A DNA stretch of 7,785 nucleotides from JBFKQC01 sp041627895 (GTDB taxonomy: Bacteria; Pseudomonadota; Alphaproteobacteria; Rhodobacterales; Rhodobacteraceae), in contig JBFKQC010000113.1 in the NCBI GenBank assembly GCA_041627895.1, positions 1 through 7,785 on the forward strand, written 5' to 3'. A program made the position numbers and the translations under genes. Under the pieces are notes generated by a model that saw nothing but the letters and a program-made list of their open reading frames with translations, was not told the DNA's origin and ran no database searches. Positions 1 through 6,855 of this stretch are shown in pieces (the first letter of the stretch is position 1; every line of letters begins with the position of its first letter).

Positions 1-1
1 G

Positions 2-58
2 GAAAGCTTTGCCGCGCGCCCGGGCCGCGCGCGGCCGGGCGCGCGCGCCGCCGAATAG
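2..58 (+). CDS. Possible C-terminal tail of an upstream gene (partial)
   Basis: Reading from base 2, an open frame of 18 codons ends in TAG at 56-58, 14 bases before the next start codon. The encoded tail is rich in Ala, Arg, Pro and Gly (it ends GARAAE). Such a low-complexity tail is common at the end of high-GC genes, and the short spacing would fit an operon with the 555-residue gene. The fragment is too short to name, and the open frame could be chance in such GC-rich sequence. The frame of the next gene is also open to the window edge, so a longer form of that gene is a competing reading. Confidence 0.35.
   Translation, partial: ESFAARPGRARPGARAAE
13..45. repeat. Perfect 11-bp GC-only inverted repeat
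   Basis: CGCGCGCCCGG at 13-23 is perfectly matched by CCGGGCGCGCG at 35-45 around an 11-base centre that is itself largely palindromic. It lies inside the putative tail of the upstream gene and has no T-run after it, so it is not a classical intrinsic terminator. Arg/Ala/Pro-rich coding in a high-GC genome can create such repeats by chance. Confidence 0.4.
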
Positions 59-72
59 CCGATGGACGAAAG

Positions 73-1740
73 ATGGAGCCGCTGCACCACGTGACCGACA
101 CCGCCCGCTTCCGCCGGTCGCCGGCCGAGGTGATGCGCCTCGCGCGCATGGGGTCGGCGCATCCGACGCGGCTGTCGTTCCTGCGCGTGCTGCTGCGCCG
201 GGTCCGGCGCGAGGGCTGGCGTTTCGACCGCCCGGTCTGGGACGTCGACGCGTGCGGCGTCGGCCGCGCCGTCTATCGTGCCAGAGGGCCCGAGCGCAGC
301 TATTCGCTGGTCGCCTTCGCGCACGACCTGCCGCCCGGGATGCGCACCGACAGGGTGATCGCCACCGCCTGGGATGCCACATTCGCGCTGTTCGACTGCG
401 AGCCGACCGTGGCCGACCTCGACCGCCTGCAGGCCAACGTCCCGCTGCAAGAGGCCGGCCGGATCGGCCCGAGCGAGCTGTGCCTCAGCCGCGCCAACCG
501 TTCGGTCCGGCTGTTCGACCACGTGGTCGACCGGCTGGCCGCGGGAACCCAGCCGGATCGCGCAGAGGTCGAACGCGTCGGCTACCTGATGCGCACGACC
601 GCGGTCTACGGGTCCGGCAAGTTCGGCGCCGCGGATCGCGACCGCATCGCCCGCCGCCCCGAGCTTGCGGCGCCGTTTCAGGCCGAGATGCTGTCGGTCT
701 GGCTGATCCGCGAATTCACGGTCGACATCGTCGAGCATCTGGCCGCCGCCCGGGGCGGTACGGGGGCCGCGCGCCTCGACCCGGCGATCCGGCGCGGCCT
801 CGGCGTCGGCAATTCGACCGGCCTCGGGATGGCGCCCTTCGTGGTGCGCCATCCGGTGCTGCTGAACAACTGGATGGCGGCGCGCGACGAGGCGCTCGCG
901 CGGGTCCGCGCGCTGACCGCGGCGACCGGGACGGCCGTGGCGGCGTTACAAGACGCGCTGGCGGCGGCGCGGGAAAACGCCCGCCGCTGGCATTCCGCGC
1001 ATCCGATCCAGGTGGCCAAGCTGGCCGACCTGCGCGGCGACCTGGACCGGATCGCCGCGCGTCTGGACCGCTGGCCCGGGACCGGCCCGCATCCCTGGGA
1101 TGCGCTCTGGCGCTGGGGCGCGTCGCTGACGCTCGAAGGCCAGGAAGCGCTGCTTTCGCTGCTGCTGGAGCCGCACGCAGACCTGGTGGACGATCTTGCC
1201 GACCGCATGAGCGCCGACGAGGCCGCCGCGTTCCGGATCGACGGCGCGATGCGCGTCGGCGACCTGCGCGCGCTGCTCGAGCGGCACTATGACTGGGCGC
1301 TGGCGACCGATTTCACCCGGCCTCGCAACGTCGCCCGGTTCTGGTACGTCTCCGAGGAAAAGCTCGAGCCCCGCCTCGGCAACCGCCTGGACGAGGCCGG
1401 GGCGGAACGCGAGCAGCCGCTCGGCATCGCACGGCTGGCCCGCGGGCTTTGCGACGCCCTGCGCGTCTGGGGCGCCGATGCGCCGCTGGCCGAGTTCCTG
1501 CTTGCGCATCCCGAGCACCGCTACATGGTGCGCCGCGCCCAGATCCTCGCCGATCATCCCTTTGCCGAGGTCCGCGACAATTTGATCGCCGAAGACATGC
1601 TGCCGATCGACCTGATGCGCTGCAAGCTGGCCTTCTTCGGTGCCAGCCGGTTCGATCCGCGATCCGACAGGTGGGTCAGGATCAGCCTGTTCCAGGACGA
1701 GGTCTACCCGTCCGACATCGGCAGGACGCGCCCGGCATGA
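73..1740 (+). CDS. Conserved protein of unknown function, 555 residues
   Basis: I do not recognise a characterised family. The predicted protein has no signal peptide, no clear membrane segment and many Arg residues, so it is probably cytoplasmic. Patches that look conserved rather than random are AWDATF near residue 100, VYGSGKFG around 178-185, LGVGNSTGLGMAPF at 243-256, FWYVSEEKLEPRLG at 423-436 and FDPRSDRWVRISLFQ near 526-540. The Gly-rich GSGKFG is not a Walker A motif. I have the impression that similar proteins sit beside DUF3726 genes in other Proteobacteria, but could not check this. The ATG at 73 follows a weak purine-rich site (GGACGAAAG); the frame is open upstream to the window edge, so the start is not certain. 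Its TGA overlaps the next gene's ATG (ATGA), indicating translational coupling and a shared pathway with the DUF3726 and Ldh-family genes. Codon use is typical high-GC coding, so the gene is real even though its function is unknown. Confidence 0.85.
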   Translation: MEPLHHVTDTARFRRSPAEVMRLARMGSAHPTRLSFLRVLLRRVRREGWRFDRPVWDVDACGVGRAVYRARGPERSYSLVAFAHDLPPGMRTDRVIATAWDATFALFDCEPTVADLDRLQANVPLQEAGRIGPSELCLSRANRSVRLFDHVVDRLAAGTQPDRAEVERVGYLMRTTAVYGSGKFGAADRDRIARRPELAAPFQAEMLSVWLIREFTVDIVEHLAAARGGTGAARLDPAIRRGLGVGNSTGLGMAPFVVRHPVLLNNWMAARDEALARVRALTAATGTAVAALQDALAAARENARRWHSAHPIQVAKLADLRGDLDRIAARLDRWPGTGPHPWDALWRWGASLTLEGQEALLSLLLEPHADLVDDLADRMSADEAAAFRIDGAMRVGDLRALLERHYDWALATDFTRPRNVARFWYVSEEKLEPRLGNRLDEAGAEREQPLGIARLARGLCDALRVWGADAPLAEFLLAHPEHRYMVRRAQILADHPFAEVRDNLIAEDMLPIDLMRCKLAFFGASRFDPRSDRWVRISLFQDEVYPSDIGRTRPA

Positions 1741-2429
1741 CCCCGGAACGCAACGACCCGACCCGCGCCGGCTTTACCCCGCCCGGCACCGCCTCGGCCC
1801 GGCTGTCCTGCAGCGAGGTCGAGGCGCTGTGCCAGAAGGCGGCGCGCGGCGCCGGTCTGGACTGGGGGCTTGCCGAAGAGGCGGGATTCGCCGCGCGCTG
1901 GCTCTATTCGCGCGGTCTCGACGGGCCGGGCGCGCTTCTGGCGTATCTGGATCGGGCGAACGCAGACGTGCCGGGCTTGGTGCTCGAAGGCACCCGTTTC
2001 CGCGCTGGCGGCCAGGGATCGCTGTGCCCGGTCGCGCTGGGCGCCGCGCTGTCGGATTTCGCCGCCACGGGGCTCGATCATCTGCGGGCCGGGCCGGTGC
2101 ACAGGCCACTTCTGGTCCTGCCGTTCGTCCACCAGATCGCGTGCGCCTCGGGCGGGCAGGCGGTGCTGGGCTGGGACGGGCAGCAGGTCTCGGTCTCGGC
2201 CGCCGGCGACATCGCGGGCGACCTGGCGGCACTTGCGGAACTGGATGCGGCCGAGATCGCCGTCGCGCCGGCCGCCGGAATGCCGGGGCAGGCCGCGCCA
2301 CAAGGCGCGCCCGCCGCCCCCGCGACCGAGACGCTGGCGCGGCTCGATGGCTTCGCGATGCGCACGACCGTCCCGGCCTCGGCGGCGTCGCGGGCGGATG
2401 CCGGGTCTGCCGACGGCGACAACGACTGA
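1737..2429 (+). CDS. DUF3726 family protein, 230 residues
   Basis: The N-terminal part carries what I recognise as the DUF3726 signature: LSCSEVEALCQKAARGAG (residues 23-40), then WGLAEEAGFAARWL (43-56). The extreme C-terminus, with RTTVPASAASR followed by an Ala/Gly-rich stretch ending DND, also fits the tail I recall for this family. The function is unknown. The N-terminal half is predicted helical, with two Cys residues (C25, C32) inside the signature; whether they are functional is open. About 22 residues precede the usual family start and include several Pro and Thr, so they are probably disordered. The ATG at 1737 overlaps the upstream stop codon, and no better internal start is visible. 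The Ldh-family gene begins about 50 bases downstream. Tight linkage on both sides suggests it acts with, or helps assemble, the neighbouring oxidoreductase; that is inference. Confidence 0.82.
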   Translation: MTPERNDPTRAGFTPPGTASARLSCSEVEALCQKAARGAGLDWGLAEEAGFAARWLYSRGLDGPGALLAYLDRANADVPGLVLEGTRFRAGGQGSLCPVALGAALSDFAATGLDHLRAGPVHRPLLVLPFVHQIACASGGQAVLGWDGQQVSVSAAGDIAGDLAALAELDAAEIAVAPAAGMPGQAAPQGAPAAPATETLARLDGFAMRTTVPASAASRADAGSADGDND

Positions 2430-2478
2430 TCGCGGTCATGCCGCAACGGACTCGGGAACCAACGACATGAGGGATGGA

Positions 2479-3471
2479 ATGCAGGTTTCGGTGGCGGAAA
2501 TCGAACGCACGAGCGCCGAGGCGCTGATCGCGCACGGGGCCGGCGACTGGCAGGCGGCCGAGGTGGCCCGGGCGGTCGCGCGCGCCGAAGCGACCGGAAA
2601 CGTGATCTGCGGGCTCTACTATCTGGGAAGCTACTGCGTGCAGCTCGTCTCGGGCCGGGTCCGGGGCACCGCCGATCCGGTCGTGACCTCGCCACGGCCC
2701 GGCGCGGTGACGGTGGACGCGGGCCTCGGCTTTGCACAGCCGGCCTTTGCACGGGCGCTTCCGGCCGCCGTCGACGCCGCGAGGGCCTGCGGCATCGCCT
2801 CGCTCGCCGTCGCGCATTCGCACACCTGCACATCGCTCGGGTTCTTCACCGAGCAGATCGCCGCGGCCGGGCTGATCGGGATCGGGTTCACCAATGCCTC
2901 GGCCATCGTCGCGGGCCCGGGCGGGAAGAAGCGGGTGATCGGCACCAACCCGATCGCCTTCACGTTGCCGGGGCCGGACGGTCCGGCCATGCACGCCGAT
3001 TTCTCGACCGCGGCCGTCGCGCTTGGAAAGATCACCATGGCAAAGGCGGCGGGCGAGGCGATCCCCCCGGGATGGGCCGTCGACGGCGACGGCCAACCCA
3101 CGACCGACCCCGAAAAGGCGCTGCAGGGATCGCTGGTCAGCGCCGCGGGCTACAAGGGCTGGGCGCTGGGGCTGCTGGTCGAGTTTCTCGCCTCCGGGCT
3201 GACCGGGTCGGTGAACTCGCTGGATGTGCAGGGGCTGAAGCTGCCGGGCGGGCCGCCGCACGACCTGGGGCAGTTCTACATCCTGATCGATCCGGCGGCG
3301 CAGGCCGGCGCGCTGGCCGACCGGATCGGGCGGGTGGCCGGCGAGATCGTCGGCGATCCCCCGGTCCGCATCCCCGGATCGCAGGACAAGGGCCGCGACC
3401 CGGTTCCGGTGGCGCCGGACCTCTGGGCCAGGGTCCGGGCCCTGGCCGAAGGACCGTCCGGGACGGGATGA
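2479..3471 (+). CDS. Ldh-family (malate/L-lactate dehydrogenase-like) NAD(P)-dependent oxidoreductase
   Basis: The 330-residue protein has the layout of the Ldh_2 family, which includes malate, L-lactate, ureidoglycolate and sulfolactate dehydrogenases and the Δ1-piperideine-2-carboxylate/Δ1-pyrroline-2-carboxylate reductases. Family landmarks present are GTNPIAF (155-161), DFSTAAVALGK from D174, a GWAVD...TTDP segment, and AGYKGWALGLLVE near the C-terminus. The N-terminal catalytic motif, normally G-x-D-S-H-G-x-x-R, reads G40-N-V-I-C44-G-L-Y-Y, so the Ser, catalytic His and substrate-binding Arg positions are Ile, Cys and Tyr. The later S-x-H-F-G motif is also altered (S114-H-T-C-T-S-L-G). 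The fold and cofactor site therefore look intact while the substrate pocket is unusual. The start at ATG 2479 is preferred because GAGGGA (2469-2474) lies just before it and the family usually begins this way; ATG 2467 would add four residues. It is the third gene of the cluster. An imine or cyclic-amine reductase role is a guess from family and neighbouring betaine transporter. Confidence 0.88.
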   Translation: MQVSVAEIERTSAEALIAHGAGDWQAAEVARAVARAEATGNVICGLYYLGSYCVQLVSGRVRGTADPVVTSPRPGAVTVDAGLGFAQPAFARALPAAVDAARACGIASLAVAHSHTCTSLGFFTEQIAAAGLIGIGFTNASAIVAGPGGKKRVIGTNPIAFTLPGPDGPAMHADFSTAAVALGKITMAKAAGEAIPPGWAVDGDGQPTTDPEKALQGSLVSAAGYKGWALGLLVEFLASGLTGSVNSLDVQGLKLPGGPPHDLGQFYILIDPAAQAGALADRIGRVAGEIVGDPPVRIPGSQDKGRDPVPVAPDLWARVRALAEGPSGTG

Positions 3472-3488
3472 CCAGGGCAACGGCTCGG

Positions 3489-3504
3489 AATCGGCCGACC
3501 GATT
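3489..3504. promoter_or_regulatory. Inverted repeat AATCGG-CCGA-CCGATT at the head of the transporter spacer
   Basis: A perfect 6-bp inverted repeat with a 4-base centre lies 17 bases after the stop codon of the oxidoreductase gene. It has no T-run, so it is a poor terminator. It overlaps a TTGAAT box (3503-3508) that could serve as a -35 element, which would place the repeat where a repressor or activator could bind. The -10 element is not clear: GATTAA at 3526-3531 has the right 17-base spacing but only a half match. Confidence 0.35.
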
Positions 3505-3560
3505 GAATAAGAAAAACTGAAATTGGATTAAGAAGTTTCTGTTTGTGTGAAATTCGGTCC
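3500..3560 (+). promoter_or_regulatory. Probable promoter region of the betaine transporter operon
   Basis: The 180-base gap between the oxidoreductase and the binding-protein gene contains a strongly AT-rich stretch, about 3500-3555, in an otherwise very GC-rich window. This is where a promoter is expected and suggests that the transporter is transcribed separately from the upstream three genes. Candidate boxes (TTGAAT at 3503, TTGGAT at 3523) are weak matches, so the exact start is not assigned. Confidence 0.45.
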
Positions 3561-3651
3561 CTGCGTATTTTCGCGGCAATCAATCGTCCCGCGCGACCTG
3601 CCGATGAACGGCGGGCGAAGTCCGGGACATGGAATGACCAATGGGAGAGAA

Positions 3652-4632
3652 ATGATGAGGACACATGTCACGGCGGGCCTGTTCGGACTGGCTTCGGGCA
3701 TCGCGCTCGCGGTTCCGGGCGCCGCTCAAGCCGAATGCGGCGAGGTGTCGATCACCGAGATGAACTGGGCGTCGTCCCAGATCATCACCGAGGTGTCGAA
3801 GTTCCTAATGGAGCAGGGATATGGCTGCACGGTGGCCAAGGTGCCGTCAGCGACCACCACATCGGTGGCCTCCCTGGCAGAAACCGGCCAACCCGACATC
3901 GTCACCGAACTGTGGCTGAACTCGACTGGCGACGTCTACGCCAAGCTCGAGTCTGAGGGCAAGGTTTCGCGTCTCGCCGACGTCTTCGATCCAGGCGGCG
4001 TTGAAGGCTGGTGGATTCCTAACTACCTGGCGGAGGCGCATCCCGAGCTGACCACTGTCGAAGGCATCATGGCCAATCCGGAATTGGTCGGCGGGCGGTT
4101 CAACAACTGCCCCGACGGATGGGGCTGCCGCATCGTCAACGACAACCTGATCAATGCGCTGGGCATGCGTGACAGCCTCGAAATCTTCGACCACGGATCC
4201 GGCGAAACGCTTTCCACGTCGATCGCCGCGGCCTACGAGAGCGAAGAACCTTGGTTCGGGTATTACTGGGGGCCGACCGCGGTCTTAGGGAAGTATGCCA
4301 TGACCAAGGTCGAAATCGGCCCGATCGATCTCCCGGTTCACACTGAGAACCAGGTCAAGGACAACGCGAACCCAGGCGTTTCCGATTTCCCGCCGGCCCC
4401 GGTTCTTACGGTCGCTACAGCCGCACTCACGGATCGCGAACCGGAAATTGCCGAGCTGATGGGCAAGGTAAGCTTCGACATCGGGCTGTTGAGCTCGGTG
4501 CTGGCCTGGCAGGAAGAAAACAGCGCATCGGCCGAGGAAGCGGCGGTCTACTTCCTGACCACCCAGTCAAATGTCTGGTCGCAGTGGATCAACGACGACG
4601 CCCGCGCCAAGCTTTCGGCATTCATCAAGTAG
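3652..4632 (+). CDS. Periplasmic substrate-binding protein of a glycine betaine/proline-betaine type ABC transporter
   Basis: This captures a quaternary-amine type ligand in the periplasm and delivers it to the permease encoded next. Residues 1-27 form a signal peptide: basic start, hydrophobic core, and an A-x-A site (AQA) before E28. The mature part fits the OpuAC/ProX-type fold, with aromatic residues that could form the cation-binding box: W39 (MNWAS), W88 (ELW), W120-W121 and the WFGYYWGP segment at 201-208. Cys29 and Cys59 could form a disulfide, as could C153 and C159. At 326 residues the length is normal. GGGAG at 3643-3647 serves either ATG 3652 or ATG 3655; the second has the better 7-base spacing and would remove only one Met. 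Upstream in-frame codons do not look like a signal peptide. Codons such as CTA, TTA, ACT, TCA, CCA and CCT are more common here than in the neighbours. Glycine betaine, proline betaine, choline or another N-methylated compound are all possible ligands. Confidence 0.93.
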   Translation: MMRTHVTAGLFGLASGIALAVPGAAQAECGEVSITEMNWASSQIITEVSKFLMEQGYGCTVAKVPSATTTSVASLAETGQPDIVTELWLNSTGDVYAKLESEGKVSRLADVFDPGGVEGWWIPNYLAEAHPELTTVEGIMANPELVGGRFNNCPDGWGCRIVNDNLINALGMRDSLEIFDHGSGETLSTSIAAAYESEEPWFGYYWGPTAVLGKYAMTKVEIGPIDLPVHTENQVKDNANPGVSDFPPAPVLTVATAALTDREPEIAELMGKVSFDIGLLSSVLAWQEENSASAEEAAVYFLTTQSNVWSQWINDDARAKLSAFIK

Positions 4633-4695
4633 GCCGGACAAGGTGGCGGGTAGCGCCCCGAGAGGCGGCACCGCTTAGATAATCGGCAAGAAACC

Positions 4696-4727
4696 GGTCC
4701 GGGGCGGGAACCATCCTGCCCCGGACC
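4696..4727 (+). promoter_or_regulatory. Strong intercistronic hairpin between binding-protein and permease genes
   Basis: GGTCCGGGGCGGG (4696-4708) pairs with CCTGCCCCGGACC (4715-4727) around the 6-base loop AACCAT. In RNA this gives a 13-bp stem with one G-U pair. No T-run follows, so it is more likely an mRNA 3'-end stabiliser or partial attenuator than a full terminator. Such structures between binding-protein and permease genes are known to allow more binding protein than membrane parts to be made. It ends 21 bases before the permease start and just ahead of its ribosome-binding site. Confidence 0.75.
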
Positions 4728-4748
4728 AGTCGCAAGGGGGGATGGGCG

Positions 4749-5780
4749 ATGGCCACCTACGACTTCGTGTTCGACGGCCTCGGGCTGCGCGACTGGTGCA
4801 ACGCCGGAGAGGCCAGCGGCGCGCCCTTGTCGATGGCCGATCTCCTGGCGCAAGGCGGCGCCGGCGAAGAGGTGTCGGTCTGGAATCTACCGTTCCCGTC
4901 GCTCGACGCACTCAACGACGCCTGTGGCCGGATCTCCCAGTCCCGCGATGTGACCAAGGGCGTCGAGAACGGCTTTCTCGCGATCAAGGACGCCCTGCGG
5001 TTCGTGCTCGACCCGATCACCCAGCCGCTTTCGTGGATCCTCGAATTCGCGCTCGCCGTGTTCGAGGCTGCGCCGTGGTGGATCATGTTCCCGGTGCTGA
5101 TGCTGGTGGTCTACATGGCTTCGAAGTCGGTCCGGCTGGTCGCCTTCGTCACCGGCTGCCTCGTCTTTCTGGCCCTGATCGACCACTACGACTTCGCCAT
5201 GCAGACACTGGCGATCATTTTCGTCTGCGCGTTCCTCTGCGTGCTCTTCGGCGTGCCGATCGGCATCGCAATGTCGCGCAACGACACGCTGCAACGCATG
5301 ACCATCCCCGTTCTGGACATGCTGCAGACGCTGCCGCCCTTCGTCTATCTGATCCCGCTGATCTTCCTCTTCTCGGTGACCGAGCCCAAGCTTTACGGCA
5401 TCGCCATCATCCTCTACGCGATCGTGCCGGTGATCCGGCTGACCGACCTCGGGATCAGGCTGGTGGACAAGGACGTGATCGAGGCCGCCGACTCATTCGG
5501 CATGACCGACCGGCAAAAGCTGTTCGGCGTGCAGATTCCGCTGGCGCTGCCGAATATCATGGCCGGGGTCAACCAGACGATCATGATGAGCCTGGCGATG
5601 GTCGTCATCGCGTCGCTGGTGTCGGCGCCCGGGCTCGGCGTCCTGGTCCTGCGCGGCATCCGTAACCTCGAACTCGGCGTCGGCCTGATCTCTGGGCTGG
5701 GGATCGTGCTTCTGGCGATCATCCTCGACCGCGTCACCAAGGCGGCGCTGGATCGTGTCAACGCGGCACAAAAGCACTGA
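4749..5780 (+). CDS. ProW-like permease of the betaine ABC transporter
   Basis: This is the inner-membrane permease that forms the transport channel. It has an N-terminal region of about 105 residues without strong hydrophobic stretches, as in ProW-type proteins, then about six or seven hydrophobic segments starting at W110-W111. The ATPase-contact (EAA) loop is clear: E245-A-A-D-S-F-G251, followed by QIPLALPNIMAG, which is the standard EAA-x3-G-x9-I-x-LP pattern. Its 343 residues are normal for the ProW group. ATG 4749 is chosen because a strong AGGGGGG site (4735-4741) lies 7 bases upstream. ATG 4742 is in another frame. The gene follows the binding-protein gene by 116 bases and precedes the ATPase start by 13 bases, so all three form one operon. 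The membrane topology was judged by eye, so segment numbers are approximate. Confidence 0.94.
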   Translation: MATYDFVFDGLGLRDWCNAGEASGAPLSMADLLAQGGAGEEVSVWNLPFPSLDALNDACGRISQSRDVTKGVENGFLAIKDALRFVLDPITQPLSWILEFALAVFEAAPWWIMFPVLMLVVYMASKSVRLVAFVTGCLVFLALIDHYDFAMQTLAIIFVCAFLCVLFGVPIGIAMSRNDTLQRMTIPVLDMLQTLPPFVYLIPLIFLFSVTEPKLYGIAIILYAIVPVIRLTDLGIRLVDKDVIEAADSFGMTDRQKLFGVQIPLALPNIMAGVNQTIMMSLAMVVIASLVSAPGLGVLVLRGIRNLELGVGLISGLGIVLLAIILDRVTKAALDRVNAAQKH

Positions 5781-5781
5781 C

Positions 5782-5796
5782 GGGAGCGGCGCCTTG
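5782..5796 (+). promoter_or_regulatory. Ribosome-binding site supporting a TTG start for the ATPase
   Basis: GGGAG at 5782-5786 lies 7 bases before TTG at 5794, just after the permease stop codon. The resulting protein begins MTDQIKIS, which fits how ProV-like ATPases of this group start. The competing GTG at 5755 lies inside the permease gene, would add 13 polar residues and has only a distant AAGGCGG upstream. Confidence 0.55.
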
Positions 5797-6855
5797 ACCG
5801 ACCAGATCAAGATATCCATCCGCAACCTCTACAAGGTGTTCGGCGCCAACCCGAAGGCCGCGCTCGCGCAAGTGCTGGCCGGTGCCGGCAAGGCCGAACT
5901 GCTGGAAAGGCACGGGCACGTGCTGGGCCTGCAGGACATCAACGTCGACATGCGCGAAGGCGAAATCACCGTGATCATGGGGCTTTCGGGGTCGGGCAAG
6001 TCGACGCTGATCCGCCATATCAATCGCCTGATCGAACCGACCGCGGGGCGGGTCGAGGTCGATGGCCGCGACGTCCTCGGCTACGGCGACGAGGAACTGC
6101 GCCGGCTGCGCCGCGAAGTCATGTCGATGGTGTTCCAGAAATTCGCGCTGCTGCCGCACCGGACCGTGGCCGAGAACGCGGGCACCACGCTCAAGGTCCG
6201 CGGCGTCCGGCACCGGGACTATATCGCCGAGGCGCACAAGTGGCTGGAACGGGTCGGCCTCAAGGGCTTCGACGGCCACTATCCGCACCAGTTGTCGGGC
6301 GGCATGCAGCAGCGCGTCGGCATCGCCCGGGCGCTGACCTCGAACTCGCCGATCATGCTGATGGACGAAGCGTTCTCGGCGCTCGATCCGCTGATCCGCA
6401 CCGACATGCAGGACCTTCTGCTGGAATTGCAGACCGAGCTGCACAAGACGATCGTGTTCATCACCCACGATCTCGACGAGGCGCTGAAACTCGCCGACCA
6501 CCTGGTCATCCTCAAGGACGGCCACGTCGTCCAGCAGGGCGAGCCGCAGCACATCCTGCTCAATCCCAGCGATCCCTATATCGAGGACTTCGTCAGCGAC
6601 ATCAACCGCGCGCGCGTGTTGCGGGTCCGCTCGATCATGACGCCCCTGAATGGCGCGGCGGTGCCGCCCGAGGCGCATGGCGAGGTCGGCTTCAACGATA
6701 CGCTGGAGAGCATGATCGCCCGGTCGGGCGGCGACACCTCGCATTCCTACGTGGTCGTACGCGACGGCGCGGCGGTGGGAACGCTCGAGATGACGAATCT
6801 GGTCAAGGCGCTGGTCCCGCGCGTCGCGTCTGAGGCCGGCGCGCGCAAGTACTGA
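5794..6855 (+). CDS. ProV-like ATPase of the betaine ABC transporter with a short C-terminal CBS-type region
   Basis: This cytoplasmic subunit hydrolyses ATP to drive uptake. Numbering from TTG 5794 (353 residues): Walker A GLSGSGKST at 63-71, the Q-loop in MVFQKFALLPHRT, the ABC signature LSGGMQQRVGIARAL from L167, Walker B LMDEA at 189-193, and the switch His H225 in FITHD. The segment before Walker A (NLYKVFG, then an Ala/Lys-rich stretch and GLQDINVDMREGE) is typical of the ProV/OpuAA class. After about residue 265 comes one CBS-like unit (RSIMTPLNG, then YVVVRDGAAVGTLEMTNLVKAL), shorter than the tandem pair in enterobacterial ProV. Tandem CBS domains sense ionic strength in some relatives, so osmotic gating may be reduced or absent here. 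The alternative GTG start at 5755 would give 366 residues. All catalytic motifs are intact, so the transporter should be functional. Confidence 0.93.
   Translation: MTDQIKISIRNLYKVFGANPKAALAQVLAGAGKAELLERHGHVLGLQDINVDMREGEITVIMGLSGSGKSTLIRHINRLIEPTAGRVEVDGRDVLGYGDEELRRLRREVMSMVFQKFALLPHRTVAENAGTTLKVRGVRHRDYIAEAHKWLERVGLKGFDGHYPHQLSGGMQQRVGIARALTSNSPIMLMDEAFSALDPLIRTDMQDLLLELQTELHKTIVFITHDLDEALKLADHLVILKDGHVVQQGEPQHILLNPSDPYIEDFVSDINRARVLRVRSIMTPLNGAAVPPEAHGEVGFNDTLESMIARSGGDTSHSYVVVRDGAAVGTLEMTNLVKALVPRVASEAGARKY

Noticed and set aside
9..1292. + strand frame of 427 codons overlapping the 555-residue gene
   Set aside because: Arg/Pro/Gly-rich composition typical of an out-of-frame reading. 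The overlapping frame has balanced composition and is coupled to the next gene.
3489..3504. Intrinsic terminator after the oxidoreductase gene
   Set aside because: The stem has only six pairs and is followed by GAATAAGAAAAA rather than a T-run.
1774..3579. Long - strand open frame of 601 codons opposite the DUF3726 and oxidoreductase genes
   Set aside because: It is opposite two recognisable genes, is very rich in Arg/Pro/Ala and shows no family motif. Long antisense frames are common at this GC content.
3547..3651. In-frame extension of the binding-protein gene upstream of ATG 3652
   Set aside because: It would bury the signal peptide 35 residues inside the protein. A good ribosome-binding site lies just before 3652/3655.
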